Source: Geoglobus sp. (GTDB taxonomy: Archaea; Halobacteriota; Archaeoglobi; Archaeoglobales; Archaeoglobaceae). From it: 8,634 nucleotides of DNA. Every line of letters starts with the position of its first letter. The stretch's first letter is position 1. The notes under the pieces are model-generated. The model saw only the letters and a list, made by a program, of their open reading frames with translations. It was not told the DNA's origin and ran no database searches. The DNA lies in contig JALUWC010000373.1 in the NCBI GenBank assembly GCA_027019885.1, positions 1-8,634 of the forward strand. The letters run 5' to 3'. Of the stretch, positions 1 through 6,170 are shown piece by piece. The position numbers and the translations under genes are program-made.

Positions 1-628
1 AGAACGTCTCTTCCAGATAAGGAGGAAAACCACCAGGACTCTTTGTAAACCCCGGAGAGGATTTGTGATTTAAAATGAACTCGACATTCCTTTTACTGCC
101 TTCACCCAGAACAGATAAGCAGTAGTAAGTGTCCCTGAGATTTGGAGATGGGTTCCCGTAACCACCATCCTTCTCATGACTTCTGACAAAATCCATGACA
201 TAATCCGGTATTTCTTCTTTCAGCAATCTGAGGCATGAGGATAGCATGAAGATAACTCTCAACGGATTTGGAGATTCAAAGGAGTATGTAGCTGTGATTC
301 CTCCTTTTTTGAGCCACACGTTCTTTGGCTTTTTCAAGATCAACTCAAGCCTGGATAAAATGAACTCCCTCATATCAGGAAGGCCTTCACCAAGAAGGTT
401 AAGAGTATTTAAAACATAATACAACGAGGGAACATTGAAATCAAAGCTATTTCTGAGGTATTTGATTAGCGATTCCCTTTCCGGAACTTCAAACCCGATT
501 GATTTCAGAATATATACCGCATAATAAGTTTCCGGTAATTTAGACGGTAACGGTTTGCAAAATGTATACCCTCCATCCTCATTCTTTCTCGATAACACAT
601 AATCAACGAGCTTTTCTGTATCAGCCAT
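1..628 (-). CDS. prenyltransferase/squalene-oxidase repeat protein (partial, N-terminal 209 residues)
   Basis: The reading frame starts at ATG 628 and stays open to the left edge, so the C-terminus is outside the window. The signature is a recurring glycine-rich repeat of alpha/alpha-toroid proteins: DGGYTF at residues 18-23 followed by PETYYAVYILKSIG, and DGGYGNP at 154-160 followed by RDTYYCLSVLGEG. A third copy seems to begin near GGF (199-201). These resemble the repeats of protein prenyltransferase beta subunits and terpene cyclases. No catalytic aspartate-rich motif or zinc site is visible in this part, so substrate and reaction cannot be named. There is no clear Shine-Dalgarno site. 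The frame is open back to a stop near 700, with an in-frame GTG at 661 as an alternative start. It is divergent from the small ORF and hisA. Confidence 0.8.
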   Translation of the reverse strand, partial: MADTEKLVDYVLSRKNEDGGYTFCKPLPSKLPETYYAVYILKSIGFEVPERESLIKYLRNSFDFNVPSLYYVLNTLNLLGEGLPDMREFILSRLELILKKPKNVWLKKGGITATYSFESPNPLRVIFMLSSCLRLLKEEIPDYVMDFVRSHEKDGGYGNPSPNLRDTYYCLSVLGEGSKRNVEFILNHKSSPGFTKSPGGFPPYLEETF

Positions 629-744
629 CTCTGATCGATTGTTTTTTATAGTTCCCGTCACAAAATGATTCAGATACGATATGTATTCAAATCTTTCTGT
701 ATCACCCTAATTCTCTCTAAGCCGCATAATTCCAGTAACGAGAC

Positions 745-760
745 AAAAAAGGTTATATAT
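745..760 (+). promoter_or_regulatory. archaeal promoter (BRE + TATA) for the small ORF at 811
   Basis: A purine run AAAAAAGG (745-752) directly precedes TTATATAT (753-760), a typical BRE/TATA arrangement. A start about 25 bp downstream would fall near 783. That leaves a short leader carrying GAGGGGA (795-801) before TTG 811. Confidence 0.5.
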
Positions 761-810
761 TGGTATATTTAACAATTCCAAGAAAAAATCGAACGAGGGG
801 AAGATCCGGC

Positions 811-930
811 TTGAAAGGGAAAAAGAGGTTTCCTGAGTTTGATGATTTCAAGCCTTTGAGCGATGAGGAATTTGAAGAACTGCTGAATGTCCCGAGGAAA
901 AAATACAGAAAGCCAAAAATAAAATACTGA
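811..930 (+). CDS. small hypothetical protein, 39 aa
   Basis: A short open frame starts with TTG at 811 and ends with TGA at 928-930. It encodes an acidic middle (residues about 9-25, with DEEFEELL) and a very basic tail (RKKYRKPKIKY). The supports are a purine-rich GAGGGGA 9 bases before the TTG, a good TATA/BRE pair at 745-760, and the acidic-then-basic pattern, which looks like a folded segment rather than random translation. An upstream in-frame TTG at 760 lies inside the TATA box and is unlikely. No family is recognised. It lies 48 bp before hisA on the same strand, but hisA seems to have its own promoter, so co-function is not implied. Confidence 0.45.
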   Translation: MKGKKRFPEFDDFKPLSDEEFEELLNVPRKKYRKPKIKY

Positions 931-940
931 GCTGTTTTTA

Positions 941-960
941 CGAAATCTTTTTATTTTATT
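941..960 (+). promoter_or_regulatory. putative hisA promoter (leaderless)
   Basis: CGAAATC (941-947) followed by TTTTTATTTTATT resembles a BRE plus T-rich TATA box. Its centre near 953 lies about 25 bp before ATG 979, which has no Shine-Dalgarno site. This fits a leaderless hisAB transcript. Confidence 0.4.
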
Positions 961-978
961 TAAGAGTTGACTGTCTGG

Positions 979-1689
979 ATGTTCAGAATCATTCCGGCAG
1001 TTGACATCAAGGATGGCAAATGCGTGCAGCTCAGACAGGGAAATGAGAGAGATGTGATTTTTGAAAGCGATAATCCCATTGAAATTGCAAGAATGTGGGT
1101 TGAGAGAGGAGCTAAGGCTCTTCATGTGGTTGATCTCAGCGGGAGCTTTCAGGGAAGGCTTGTGCATGAGGATATTATTCTCAGAATTTCAGAATTTGCA
1201 GAAGTGCAGGTTGGAGGCGGGATAAGGGACATCAGAACTGCGGAGACGCTGCTAAAAAAGGGAGTTGACAGAGTTATACTTGGAACCATAGCAATAGAGA
1301 ATTCTGATGATGTGAAAGAGCTTGCCGAAAAATATCCTGGGAGGATTACAATAGCAATTGATTCCAAGAAAGGTAAAGTTGTTGTGAAAGGCTGGAAAGA
1401 GAGCACCTGCCTGTTTCCGAGTGATGTTGCGAAGGTGTATGAGGAATATGATGTGAGCTTCCTTTTCACAAATGTTGATGTGGAGGGGTTGATGAAGGGT
1501 ATAGATGAGAAGATCATTCGAGATGTTGTAAATTCAACAGATAAGCCTGTTTTTGTTGCTGGAGGAATTTCCGGAATTGAAGATGTATTGAAAATAAAGA
1601 GAGCTGGAGCAGCAGGAGCTGTGATTGGAAGCGCCCTTTACACAGGAAAGATTAATTATGAGGAGCTAATATCACTGGAGGAGGATTGA
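979..1689 (+). CDS. hisA: HisA, phosphoribosylformimino-AICAR-phosphate isomerase
   Basis: HisA catalyses the Amadori isomerisation of ProFAR to PRFAR, the fourth step of histidine synthesis, in the cytoplasm. The 236-residue product is a (beta/alpha)8 barrel of normal family length. It opens with MFRIIPAVDIKDGKCVQL, whose D9 is the expected first-strand catalytic aspartate. D128 (in TIAIDSK) and T164 (in FTNVD) fall where the other two active-site residues of characterised HisA enzymes lie. Phosphate-binding loops are VGGGIRD (78-84) and AGGISG (194-199) with GSALY further on. ATG 979 is chosen over an in-frame TTG at 967 because it gives the conserved MFRIIPAVD start. The downstream hisB begins one base after its stop codon. 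HisF shares the fold, but the sequence fits HisA better. Confidence 0.95.
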   Translation: MFRIIPAVDIKDGKCVQLRQGNERDVIFESDNPIEIARMWVERGAKALHVVDLSGSFQGRLVHEDIILRISEFAEVQVGGGIRDIRTAETLLKKGVDRVILGTIAIENSDDVKELAEKYPGRITIAIDSKKGKVVVKGWKESTCLFPSDVAKVYEEYDVSFLFTNVDVEGLMKGIDEKIIRDVVNSTDKPVFVAGGISGIEDVLKIKRAGAAGAVIGSALYTGKINYEELISLEED

Positions 1690-1690
1690 A

Positions 1691-2248
1691 ATGGTTAAGG
1701 TTGAAAGAAAAACAAAAGAGGTAGAGGTGATCGCAAAGCTCAATCTTGATGGAGGGGAGATTGAGATAGATACGGGAATTGGCTTTCTCGACCACATGCT
1801 CACAACCTTCGCATTCCATTCTGAAATGGGGCTTGAACTGAAGGCCAAGGGAGATCTGAATGTGGATGAACACCACACAGTTGAGGATGTTGCCATAGTT
1901 CTTGGGAAGGCATTCAGAAAAATGCTGGAGGAGAGAAAAAACATAAGGAGGTTTGGCTCATCAATTGTACCCATGGATGAGAGCGTTGCAATATGTGGAG
2001 TGGACATAAGCGGGAGAGGTTACTTCGTTCTTGAGGGGGAGTTGGGTGATGCTGGGATCAGGGGGGAGAATGTGATCCATTTTCTGGATACATTCTGCAG
2101 AAATTCGGGGATAAATGTTTACCTTGAAGTTAAGGGTGCCAACGCACATCACAAAATTGAGAGTGCCTTCAAGGCTCTCGCCCTATCGCTGAGGGAAGCT
2201 TTGAAAAGCTCCGAAGGTTTGAAGAGCACAAAGGGAAAAATAGATTGA
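1691..2248 (+). CDS. hisB: HisB, imidazoleglycerol-phosphate dehydratase
   Basis: This enzyme removes water from imidazoleglycerol phosphate to give imidazoleacetol phosphate, using two manganese ions. The 185-residue protein is the dehydratase-only form found in archaea, without the bacterial histidinol-phosphatase domain. It is two tandem halves, each carrying a metal-binding cluster: GFLDHML (31-37) with H43 and DEHHTVED (59-66) in the first, and ANAHHKIESAFKA (150-162) in the second. The conserved FGSSIVPMDES segment lies at 88-98. ATG 1691 follows the hisA TGA by one base, and GGAGGAGGA sits just upstream, within the end of hisA, as a strong Shine-Dalgarno. The two genes are therefore one transcript with coupled translation. 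The last 15 or so residues are lysine/serine-rich and not conserved-looking. Confidence 0.96.
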   Translation: MVKVERKTKEVEVIAKLNLDGGEIEIDTGIGFLDHMLTTFAFHSEMGLELKAKGDLNVDEHHTVEDVAIVLGKAFRKMLEERKNIRRFGSSIVPMDESVAICGVDISGRGYFVLEGELGDAGIRGENVIHFLDTFCRNSGINVYLEVKGANAHHKIESAFKALALSLREALKSSEGLKSTKGKID

Positions 2249-2264
2249 AGTTTGAAGGCTGAGC

Positions 2265-2277
2265 ATTTTTACTCTTT
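2265..2277 (+). terminator. possible T-rich terminator after hisB
   Basis: The 28-base gap between the convergent hisB and the Fe-S gene contains ATTTTTACTCTTT on the plus strand. T-rich tracts like this end archaeal transcripts. There is no hairpin, so the call is weak. Confidence 0.35.
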
Positions 2278-3200
2278 CAGGTGGCTAAAAAGCTGATGTC
2301 CAGGGGTTCGCCCTTCCTTTCATCCCTTATCAGGGATATCGCTCCAGACTGACACTGATCAATGCAAACTCCGCATCCCATGCACTTTTCCCAGTTCAGG
2401 TGGCTTGTTTCGCCATTCATTGACAGAGCATTGAAGGGACAGATCTCTATGCAATTTCCGCATGATGTGCAGAGGTTTGAATCAATCTCTGCTATGAATC
2501 CAGACGATGCAATCATGGGAGCTTTGTGCTTTGTCATTGCTTCAATTCCCCCACAGCAGCACTTGCAGCAGTTGCAGATGCTGTAAAATCTATCCAGACA
2601 TGCGTCCTTGAACCATGCGGAGTGAACGTGTCCTCTCTCATGTTCTGCCTGAAGTATCCTTAGAGCTTCCTTCTGAGTTATGCGGCGGCTTGAGTGGGGA
2701 TTGTGCTCAAGAACGAAATCAACAAAAGGCTGCCCTATAACCATGCAGACCTGTGTTGGCTGGCAGTGATCCTTTCTGGCATGTCTGCATCCACACTCGT
2801 AAACTGCGATATCAGGAGGGGCTTTTAGCACAAGATCTCTTGCAATTGGATATGGAATTATTTTTTCAAGAGAGTGAAGATGTATATCCTCCTCAAGTGT
2901 AACGATTGCCCTTGCATGCTCGTGGGTCAATACTTTGCCATGATATCGATTGGCAAGCCACCTCCTCCCTCTGTCTCCTATATTGGGAGTGATATGGTTG
3001 ACAAGCAGATTTATGTACTGGTTAGTCCATCTTCCGTAAAAATAGCTGTGAAGAACGCTAAGATTTAGGATCCTCCGCAGACCTGCTTCCTTCATGAAGT
3101 TCAGTGTGGAAGGTCTTATTGGTCTCCATCGCTCACCGTAGATCCAGATAATAAACACGATCCCGATTGCTCCCAGAATCAGAGCAAATAAACTGAGCAT
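2277..3200 (-). CDS. membrane-anchored cysteine-rich 2x[4Fe-4S] ferredoxin-like protein
   Basis: The 307-residue product has three visible parts. Residues 2-20 are a single hydrophobic helix, probably an N-terminal membrane anchor. Residues 134-216 carry an unusual cysteine-rich segment: CGCRHARKDHC (136-146) with C152, then CNCCKCCC (209-216). The C-terminus is a classic dicluster ferredoxin domain with CTSCGNCIEICP (244-255) and CMGCGVCIDQCQ (273-284), enough for two [4Fe-4S] clusters; the usual proline after the last cysteine is Q here. It is likely an electron carrier at the membrane. The middle cysteines could bind a further cluster or metal, but partner and substrate are unknown. ATG 3200 is supported by GAGAGGTG 6 bases upstream. 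The gene converges on hisB and has no obvious operon partner. Confidence 0.8.
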   Translation of the reverse strand: MLSLFALILGAIGIVFIIWIYGERWRPIRPSTLNFMKEAGLRRILNLSVLHSYFYGRWTNQYINLLVNHITPNIGDRGRRWLANRYHGKVLTHEHARAIVTLEEDIHLHSLEKIIPYPIARDLVLKAPPDIAVYECGCRHARKDHCQPTQVCMVIGQPFVDFVLEHNPHSSRRITQKEALRILQAEHERGHVHSAWFKDACLDRFYSICNCCKCCCGGIEAMTKHKAPMIASSGFIAEIDSNLCTSCGNCIEICPFNALSMNGETSHLNWEKCMGCGVCIDQCQSGAISLIRDERKGEPLDISFLAT

Positions 3201-3231
3201 TTACCGCACCTCTCAACACAGAAAGAACAGG

Positions 3232-3246
3232 TGAGATAAATTCTCA
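3232..3246. promoter_or_regulatory. inverted repeat TGAGA-N5-TCTCA upstream of the Fe-S gene
   Basis: A perfect 5-bp inverted repeat with a 5-bp spacer lies 32 bp before the Fe-S gene start. A weak TATA-like stretch (TATGATATTT on the minus strand, 3278-3287) would place transcription start just upstream of it. It could be an operator, but 5-bp arms also arise by chance. Confidence 0.2.
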
Positions 3247-3400
3247 TCTATTCTTTCAGAATCTGGCATTTTCAGCAAATATCATATTACCTGTTGCTCG
3301 ATTCGTTATTAATTTTTCTGTCTTCCGATGTTGCCAAAGCCTGTGAGATCAGTCCATATCCACAACACATTTATCGACTATCCTGTCCCATTCATCTCCA

Positions 3401-4046
3401 TTAACCCTTTTCAAATGGAATTATGCAGTGAATCGTGAATGTTCTCTGCCTTGTTCCGCCGCTGATGTATCCTAAAGCCCCTGAGTAGGAGTTGCCAACG
3501 ATCATGTACACTCCGGGAGTCACAGTATTTCCGTAAACATCCTTGATTCCTTCCCCTATTTCGTAGTATAGCAACCCTCCAAGAACACTCTCAAATTCTT
3601 CCTTGTGATCCCCTATTTTCACTATCGCAGCAGCATGATCAACAATTTCTGGGTCTTGAGCATCGACGTCCACAATGTAAGCTTCAATACCAAAATGTTT
3701 GTAAAATGCAGCCTCAAGCGTTGCCATGTCCTCACAGTCTTCTGCCTTTTCTGTTAGAGTTTCGATGGGCTTCTGTCTGTAGTCCCCACCATCTCCCCCA
3801 TCCCCAACCTTGAAACCCAGTATCGGATTCTCTTCATATTCATTGTCATACCTGCAAGCTATGTTGTCCTCGACCCAGAAGAAGAATTCCTGAGCCTCCC
3901 CTAACTGTTTCCACAACAAAAACGACTGCGAGAATCTCTGCTGGTTCCCTGTCCCTTGCTGTCTCCGGGAGAGAGTTAAGCCAGCCTCTGAGTTTTTCTC
4001 TGGATGTCACACCAATCAAATAGGGTCTTCTCTCAACCGCAATCAT
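3401..4046 (-). pseudogene. transglutaminase-like cysteine protease family gene, broken by a frameshift
   Basis: Two overlapping minus-strand frames join into one protein. ATG 4046 opens MIAVERRPYLIGVTSREK and runs to ..PAEILAVV. The frame one base away then carries FLLWKQLGEAQEFFFWVEDN and the catalytic-looking core down to TAA 3401. Removing one base from the run of five A (3918-3922) fuses them into 214 codons. The core has DYRQKPIETL followed by DCEDMATLEAAF (the candidate nucleophile Cys) and, about 33 residues later, VDHAAAIV (the candidate His). This order recalls bacterial transglutaminase-like cysteine proteinases. A third catalytic Asp is not clear. No signal peptide is visible. The upstream part of the first frame overlaps the tRNA and is not coding. 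A sequencing error in the A-run would make this an intact gene. Confidence 0.65.
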
Positions 4047-4067
4047 GACTGAAAAAGGAAGAAAAAG

Positions 4068-4075
4068 CCTATATC
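4068..4075 (-). promoter_or_regulatory. TATA-like box for the transglutaminase-like gene
   Basis: GATATAGG on the minus strand is centred about 25 bp before ATG 4046, the spacing expected for a leaderless archaeal gene. It lies between the tRNA 3' end and the coding start and supports choosing ATG 4046. Confidence 0.35.
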
Positions 4076-4126
4076 TGTAGAGAACAGTCTGAAAGTCATG
4101 GTAGGGCTTAGAACCAGAATAAAGAG

Positions 4127-4198
4127 CGCCCCCGCCGGGAATCGAACCCGGGTCGAGGGTTCCGGAGACCCTCAGGATATCCACTACCCCACGGGGGC
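4127..4198 (-). tRNA. tRNA-Arg (anticodon CCG)
   Basis: Read on the minus strand, the acceptor stem GCCCCCG pairs with CGGGGGC (7 bp), followed by discriminator G. The T arm is CCGGG-TTCGAAT-CCCGG (perfect 5 bp). The anticodon arm is AGGGT-CTCCGGA-ACCCT, giving anticodon CCG, which reads the Arg codon CGG. TG at 8-9 and the D-arm sequence GGGTAGTGGATATCC are present. CCA is not encoded, as is common in archaea, and no intron is seen. The variable loop is short (4 nt). The 5' side faces a decayed transposase and an AT-rich accessory segment. Confidence 0.95.
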
Positions 4199-4289
4199 TT
4201 TATAATCTATTACCCAGTACCCCTCTTTTACTTTCGCTCCGCAATAGTGCCATGTCCAGCGTTGAGAAGGATTCAGTGAAGATTAGAAA

Positions 4290-4690
4290 AGAGTTTCGTC
4301 AGGAAGACAGGAAGTTATTAAAGCTTTCGCAAAAACCCATCACATATATCGTGGGAGGAAAACGTTAAACATGGAAGCTTGATCTCATTTCAGAGGGCCG
4401 GACAAGCAAATTCTCCTCACTGCCACCATCCATAGCGCTCCAGATGAAGATTTGCTTGTTTTCAAGTTTTAATTTTTATTTCATCTATCGCTATTAACCC
4501 CTCTTTCTCCTTTCTTGGAGTTTCAGGACTGTTTTGACCCTGTAACAGTAGATTCTGACAGATCCATGACTAAGTTATTCAAACATGGAAATCCGTTTGT
4601 TTTTCTCAAAGAGAGTATGTAGAAATAGAGTGATGATGATAAAATCTTTAATTATACTTTTCTCCTGTTTCTCTGAAAGACATTTTAACC
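4290..4690 (-). pseudogene. decayed DDE-type transposase (insertion sequence relic)
   Basis: No frame is open across this stretch, but translating the minus strand piecewise gives an ordered transposase-like series. About 4655-4690 reads KVKMSFRETGEKYN, like the first helices of a helix-turn-helix. 4464-4569 reads ..PRKEKEGLIAIDEIKIKT, the basic run followed by the first catalytic Asp of the form IAxDExKIK. After a one-base shift near 4461-4467, 4365-4463 reads ENKQIFIWSAMD then GGSEENLLV and MRSSF, matching the WSAID...RSS pattern that follows it. Beyond a stop, 4280-4350 suggests FLRKL..LPVFLTK. Several stops (near 4464, 4570, 4600) and at least two shifts show it is dead. Family matching is from memory of archaeal IS transposases; no terminal repeats were identified. 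Confidence 0.55.
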
Positions 4691-4963
4691 TTAATTTTCC
4701 CTATTATCTGAGCTATTGAGGAGAGTATGTGTTTTATTTTGGTTTTTTATTTTTTGTGTTATTGCTGACAGTTTCGTAAAACCATCCGAAATAAATAGCA
4801 ATTATAAAAAAGTTTTATAGAGTTAATAGGGTTGAAATTTCACCCATTTAGTCTTGTTGAGATGTTTGTTTGATGAATTAGTGTCCAATTGGGAAGAAAA
4901 TAATTATTTAAGAAATGAAATTATTTTTAAGATGATATAGCTATAATGCCAACACTGTTAATG
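4691..4963. other. AT-rich intergenic region upstream of the DUF3800 gene
   Basis: No convincing gene was found on either strand. It holds short A/T palindromes: TATAAAA-AAG-TTTTATA (4803-4819), and the 10-bp perfect palindrome TGAAATTTCA (4833-4842) flanked by GGG and CCC (4829-4845). It may contain the lost end of the transposase relic and regulatory sequence for the downstream gene. Confidence 0.4.
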
Positions 4964-4971
4964 TTATAAAT
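4964..4971 (+). promoter_or_regulatory. TATA box of the DUF3800 gene
   Basis: TTATAAAT is centred about 28 bp before ATG 4996, and the start lacks a Shine-Dalgarno site. Transcription would begin at or within a few bases of the ATG. AACACTGTT (4951-4959) just upstream is a small imperfect palindrome that could be an operator. Confidence 0.5.
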
Positions 4972-4995
4972 GCTTTTGAATCACAACAGTAGTTA

Positions 4996-5799
4996 ATGAA
5001 ATTGATATTCTCGGATGAGTCAGGCGAACCTAAAAAAAATGACTATTATATACGTAGTGCAGTTATGATCTTTGAACAAGATTATTTCGATCTTCAGCGA
5101 AAATTTCTAGATATAAAGGAAGAATATGAAATACCTATGAATGAAGAACTCAAACTTGCTGATGTTTGGCATTTAAAAAAATATCAAGAATGTGGCCACG
5201 ATTTACCCAGTAAAATTAGTGAAAGATTGGAAAAATACACCTCAAAAGATTACAGGTGTTATTTAAAATTTATAGAGAAGAGCCTTGAGTTATTGTCGGA
5301 TAATACAATTATAATAATAGTTTGGACTTATTTTTTTGATAGATTAGTTAAATCAAGAGACGAAATTGAAAGAGACTTTCTTAAAATCATGATGCTTAGG
5401 GCAGAAGATGAATTAAAAGAAAATAACGAAAGAGGAATATTCTTTTACGATGAAATACACATGAAGAAAATATCACAATATTACAGCAAGATGTTTCTGA
5501 ATGGAGAATTTATTGGAAAATATGAATTCATTAAGGATTCTATAACATTTGAGGTTTCCACATACTCTTCTGGGATTCAGCTTGCAGATTATGTCGCAAA
5601 CATAATCCGCAACAGCTTAAAAGAATATAAAGAATCCCTAAAAATGTTCAAAAAGTTTATTAAACCAAAATTAAGAAAAAAAGAGGGATACAGGATCACA
5701 CAAACCGGATTTATCCCAATCTATTTGGAAGGATATCAACAAGGAGGGAATCAACTAATTAACGAGAAACTAAAACTCTTGGGCCTAATACAAGATTAA
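4996..5799 (+). CDS. DUF3800 domain protein (RNase H-like fold family)
   Basis: The 267-residue product fits the DUF3800 family. It begins with the hallmark strand and acidic motif FSDESG (5-10), has an internal acidic strand GIFFYDEIH (147-155), and ends the domain with SGIQLADYVANIIRNS (192-207). D7/E8, D152/E153 and D198 are the likely metal-binding acidic set of an RNase H-like fold. The family's biochemical role is not established; members are common in phage, plasmid and defence neighbourhoods, so a nuclease role is inference. It stands alone behind its own promoter. Its codons are strongly A/T-biased (AAA, ATA, TTA), unlike the GC-richer genes after 6683, which points to horizontal acquisition. 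No membrane segment or signal peptide is seen. Confidence 0.8.
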   Translation: MKLIFSDESGEPKKNDYYIRSAVMIFEQDYFDLQRKFLDIKEEYEIPMNEELKLADVWHLKKYQECGHDLPSKISERLEKYTSKDYRCYLKFIEKSLELLSDNTIIIIVWTYFFDRLVKSRDEIERDFLKIMMLRAEDELKENNERGIFFYDEIHMKKISQYYSKMFLNGEFIGKYEFIKDSITFEVSTYSSGIQLADYVANIIRNSLKEYKESLKMFKKFIKPKLRKKEGYRITQTGFIPIYLEGYQQGGNQLINEKLKLLGLIQD

Positions 5800-6030
5800 G
5801 ATTTTAAATTGATTTTTAGAATAAATTTCTTTAAAAATATAAAGAATACCACTCTCAAGGAAATCCCTCCTCATGGCTTGCAGAGCTTCATGGCTGGAGA
5901 GGCAAGGGCGATTTAATGTTGCATTACTGAAGATATAAATTTGATTGCATAACAAGAATTGAGAAGAGCGTCAAACTGCAAGTCTTCGGAAAAATAATCT
6001 ATCCCTGAGACATAATTACAGTATAACGAA
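5800..6030. other. intergenic region with a possible coding relic
   Basis: There is no intact gene. One frame, 5842-5916 plus, lacks a start but reads TTLKEIPPHGLQSFMAGE and ends in TAA. It is GC-richer than its surroundings and could be the tail of a lost gene, possibly a transposon protein. The rest shows nothing supportable. Confidence 0.3.
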
Positions 6031-6041
6031 AAAAATATAAC
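6029..6041 (+). promoter_or_regulatory. BRE/TATA promoter of the mini-membrane-protein/HNH pair
   Basis: A run of A leads into ATATAA (6035-6040), centred about 25 bp before ATG 6063, which has no Shine-Dalgarno site. The arrangement predicts a leaderless two-gene transcript. Confidence 0.5.
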
Positions 6042-6062
6042 TAATTAATTCAAACAGAAAAC

Positions 6063-6167
6063 ATGGACCCAGACTCAGTGGTGAATTTCTTTAGATCACT
6101 AATTATTGCGGCAATTTTGCTCTATGTGCCATACAAAGTTATTGGAATACTGTATTTAGGAGGTTGA
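6063..6167 (+). CDS. 34-aa single-span membrane peptide
   Basis: The frame runs from ATG 6063 to TGA 6165-6167. The product starts MDPDSVVNFFRS, is followed by a hydrophobic stretch LIIAAILLYVPYKVIGILYL (13-32), and ends GG. It is long enough to span the membrane once, perhaps as a kinked helix around P23. The supports are a TATA box at leaderless spacing, and the fact that its last codons contain the Shine-Dalgarno (TTAGGAGGT) of the HNH gene, which starts 3 bases after its stop. That suggests coupled translation and a shared role. No family is recognised. It might be a toxin, a holin-like peptide, or a membrane partner for the HNH protein; none of these is shown. Confidence 0.6.
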   Translation: MDPDSVVNFFRSLIIAAILLYVPYKVIGILYLGG

Positions 6168-6170
6168 AAA

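Noticed and set aside
611..706. Repeated TTTCTGTATCA near the start of the left-edge gene (DTEK.. and DTER..)
   Set aside because: It is only about 11 bases shared between two places; the upstream copy lies before any ATG, so an N-terminal duplication is not supported.
4047..4184. N-terminal extension of the minus-strand frame upstream of ATG 4046
   Set aside because: It runs through the tRNA-Arg gene; the ATG at 4046 with its own TATA-like box is a better start.
4184..4279. Minus-strand open stretch reading QRWTWHYCGAKVKEGYW
   Set aside because: It looks protein-like and might be the transposase C-terminus, but it has no start, is only about 30 codons, and runs into the tRNA. Too short to claim.
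4252..4368. 38-aa plus-strand ORF (MSSVEKDSVKIRKEF...)
   Set aside because: It has no ribosome site or promoter and lies antisense to the transposase relic, which explains the same bases better.
4402..4459. 10-bp perfect inverted repeat ACAAGCAAAT / ATTTGCTTGT with a 38-nt loop
   Set aside because: It lies inside the decayed transposase coding sequence, has no T-run or known RNA features, and is probably coincidental.
4630..4680. Possible C/D-box sRNA (GTGATGA ... CTGA)
   Set aside because: There are no internal D' and C' boxes and no terminal stem; the region is explained by the transposase relic on the other strand.
4829..4840. GTTGAAAT resembling the start of an archaeal CRISPR repeat
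   Set aside because: It is a single occurrence with no repeat-spacer periodicity; no CRISPR array is present in the window.
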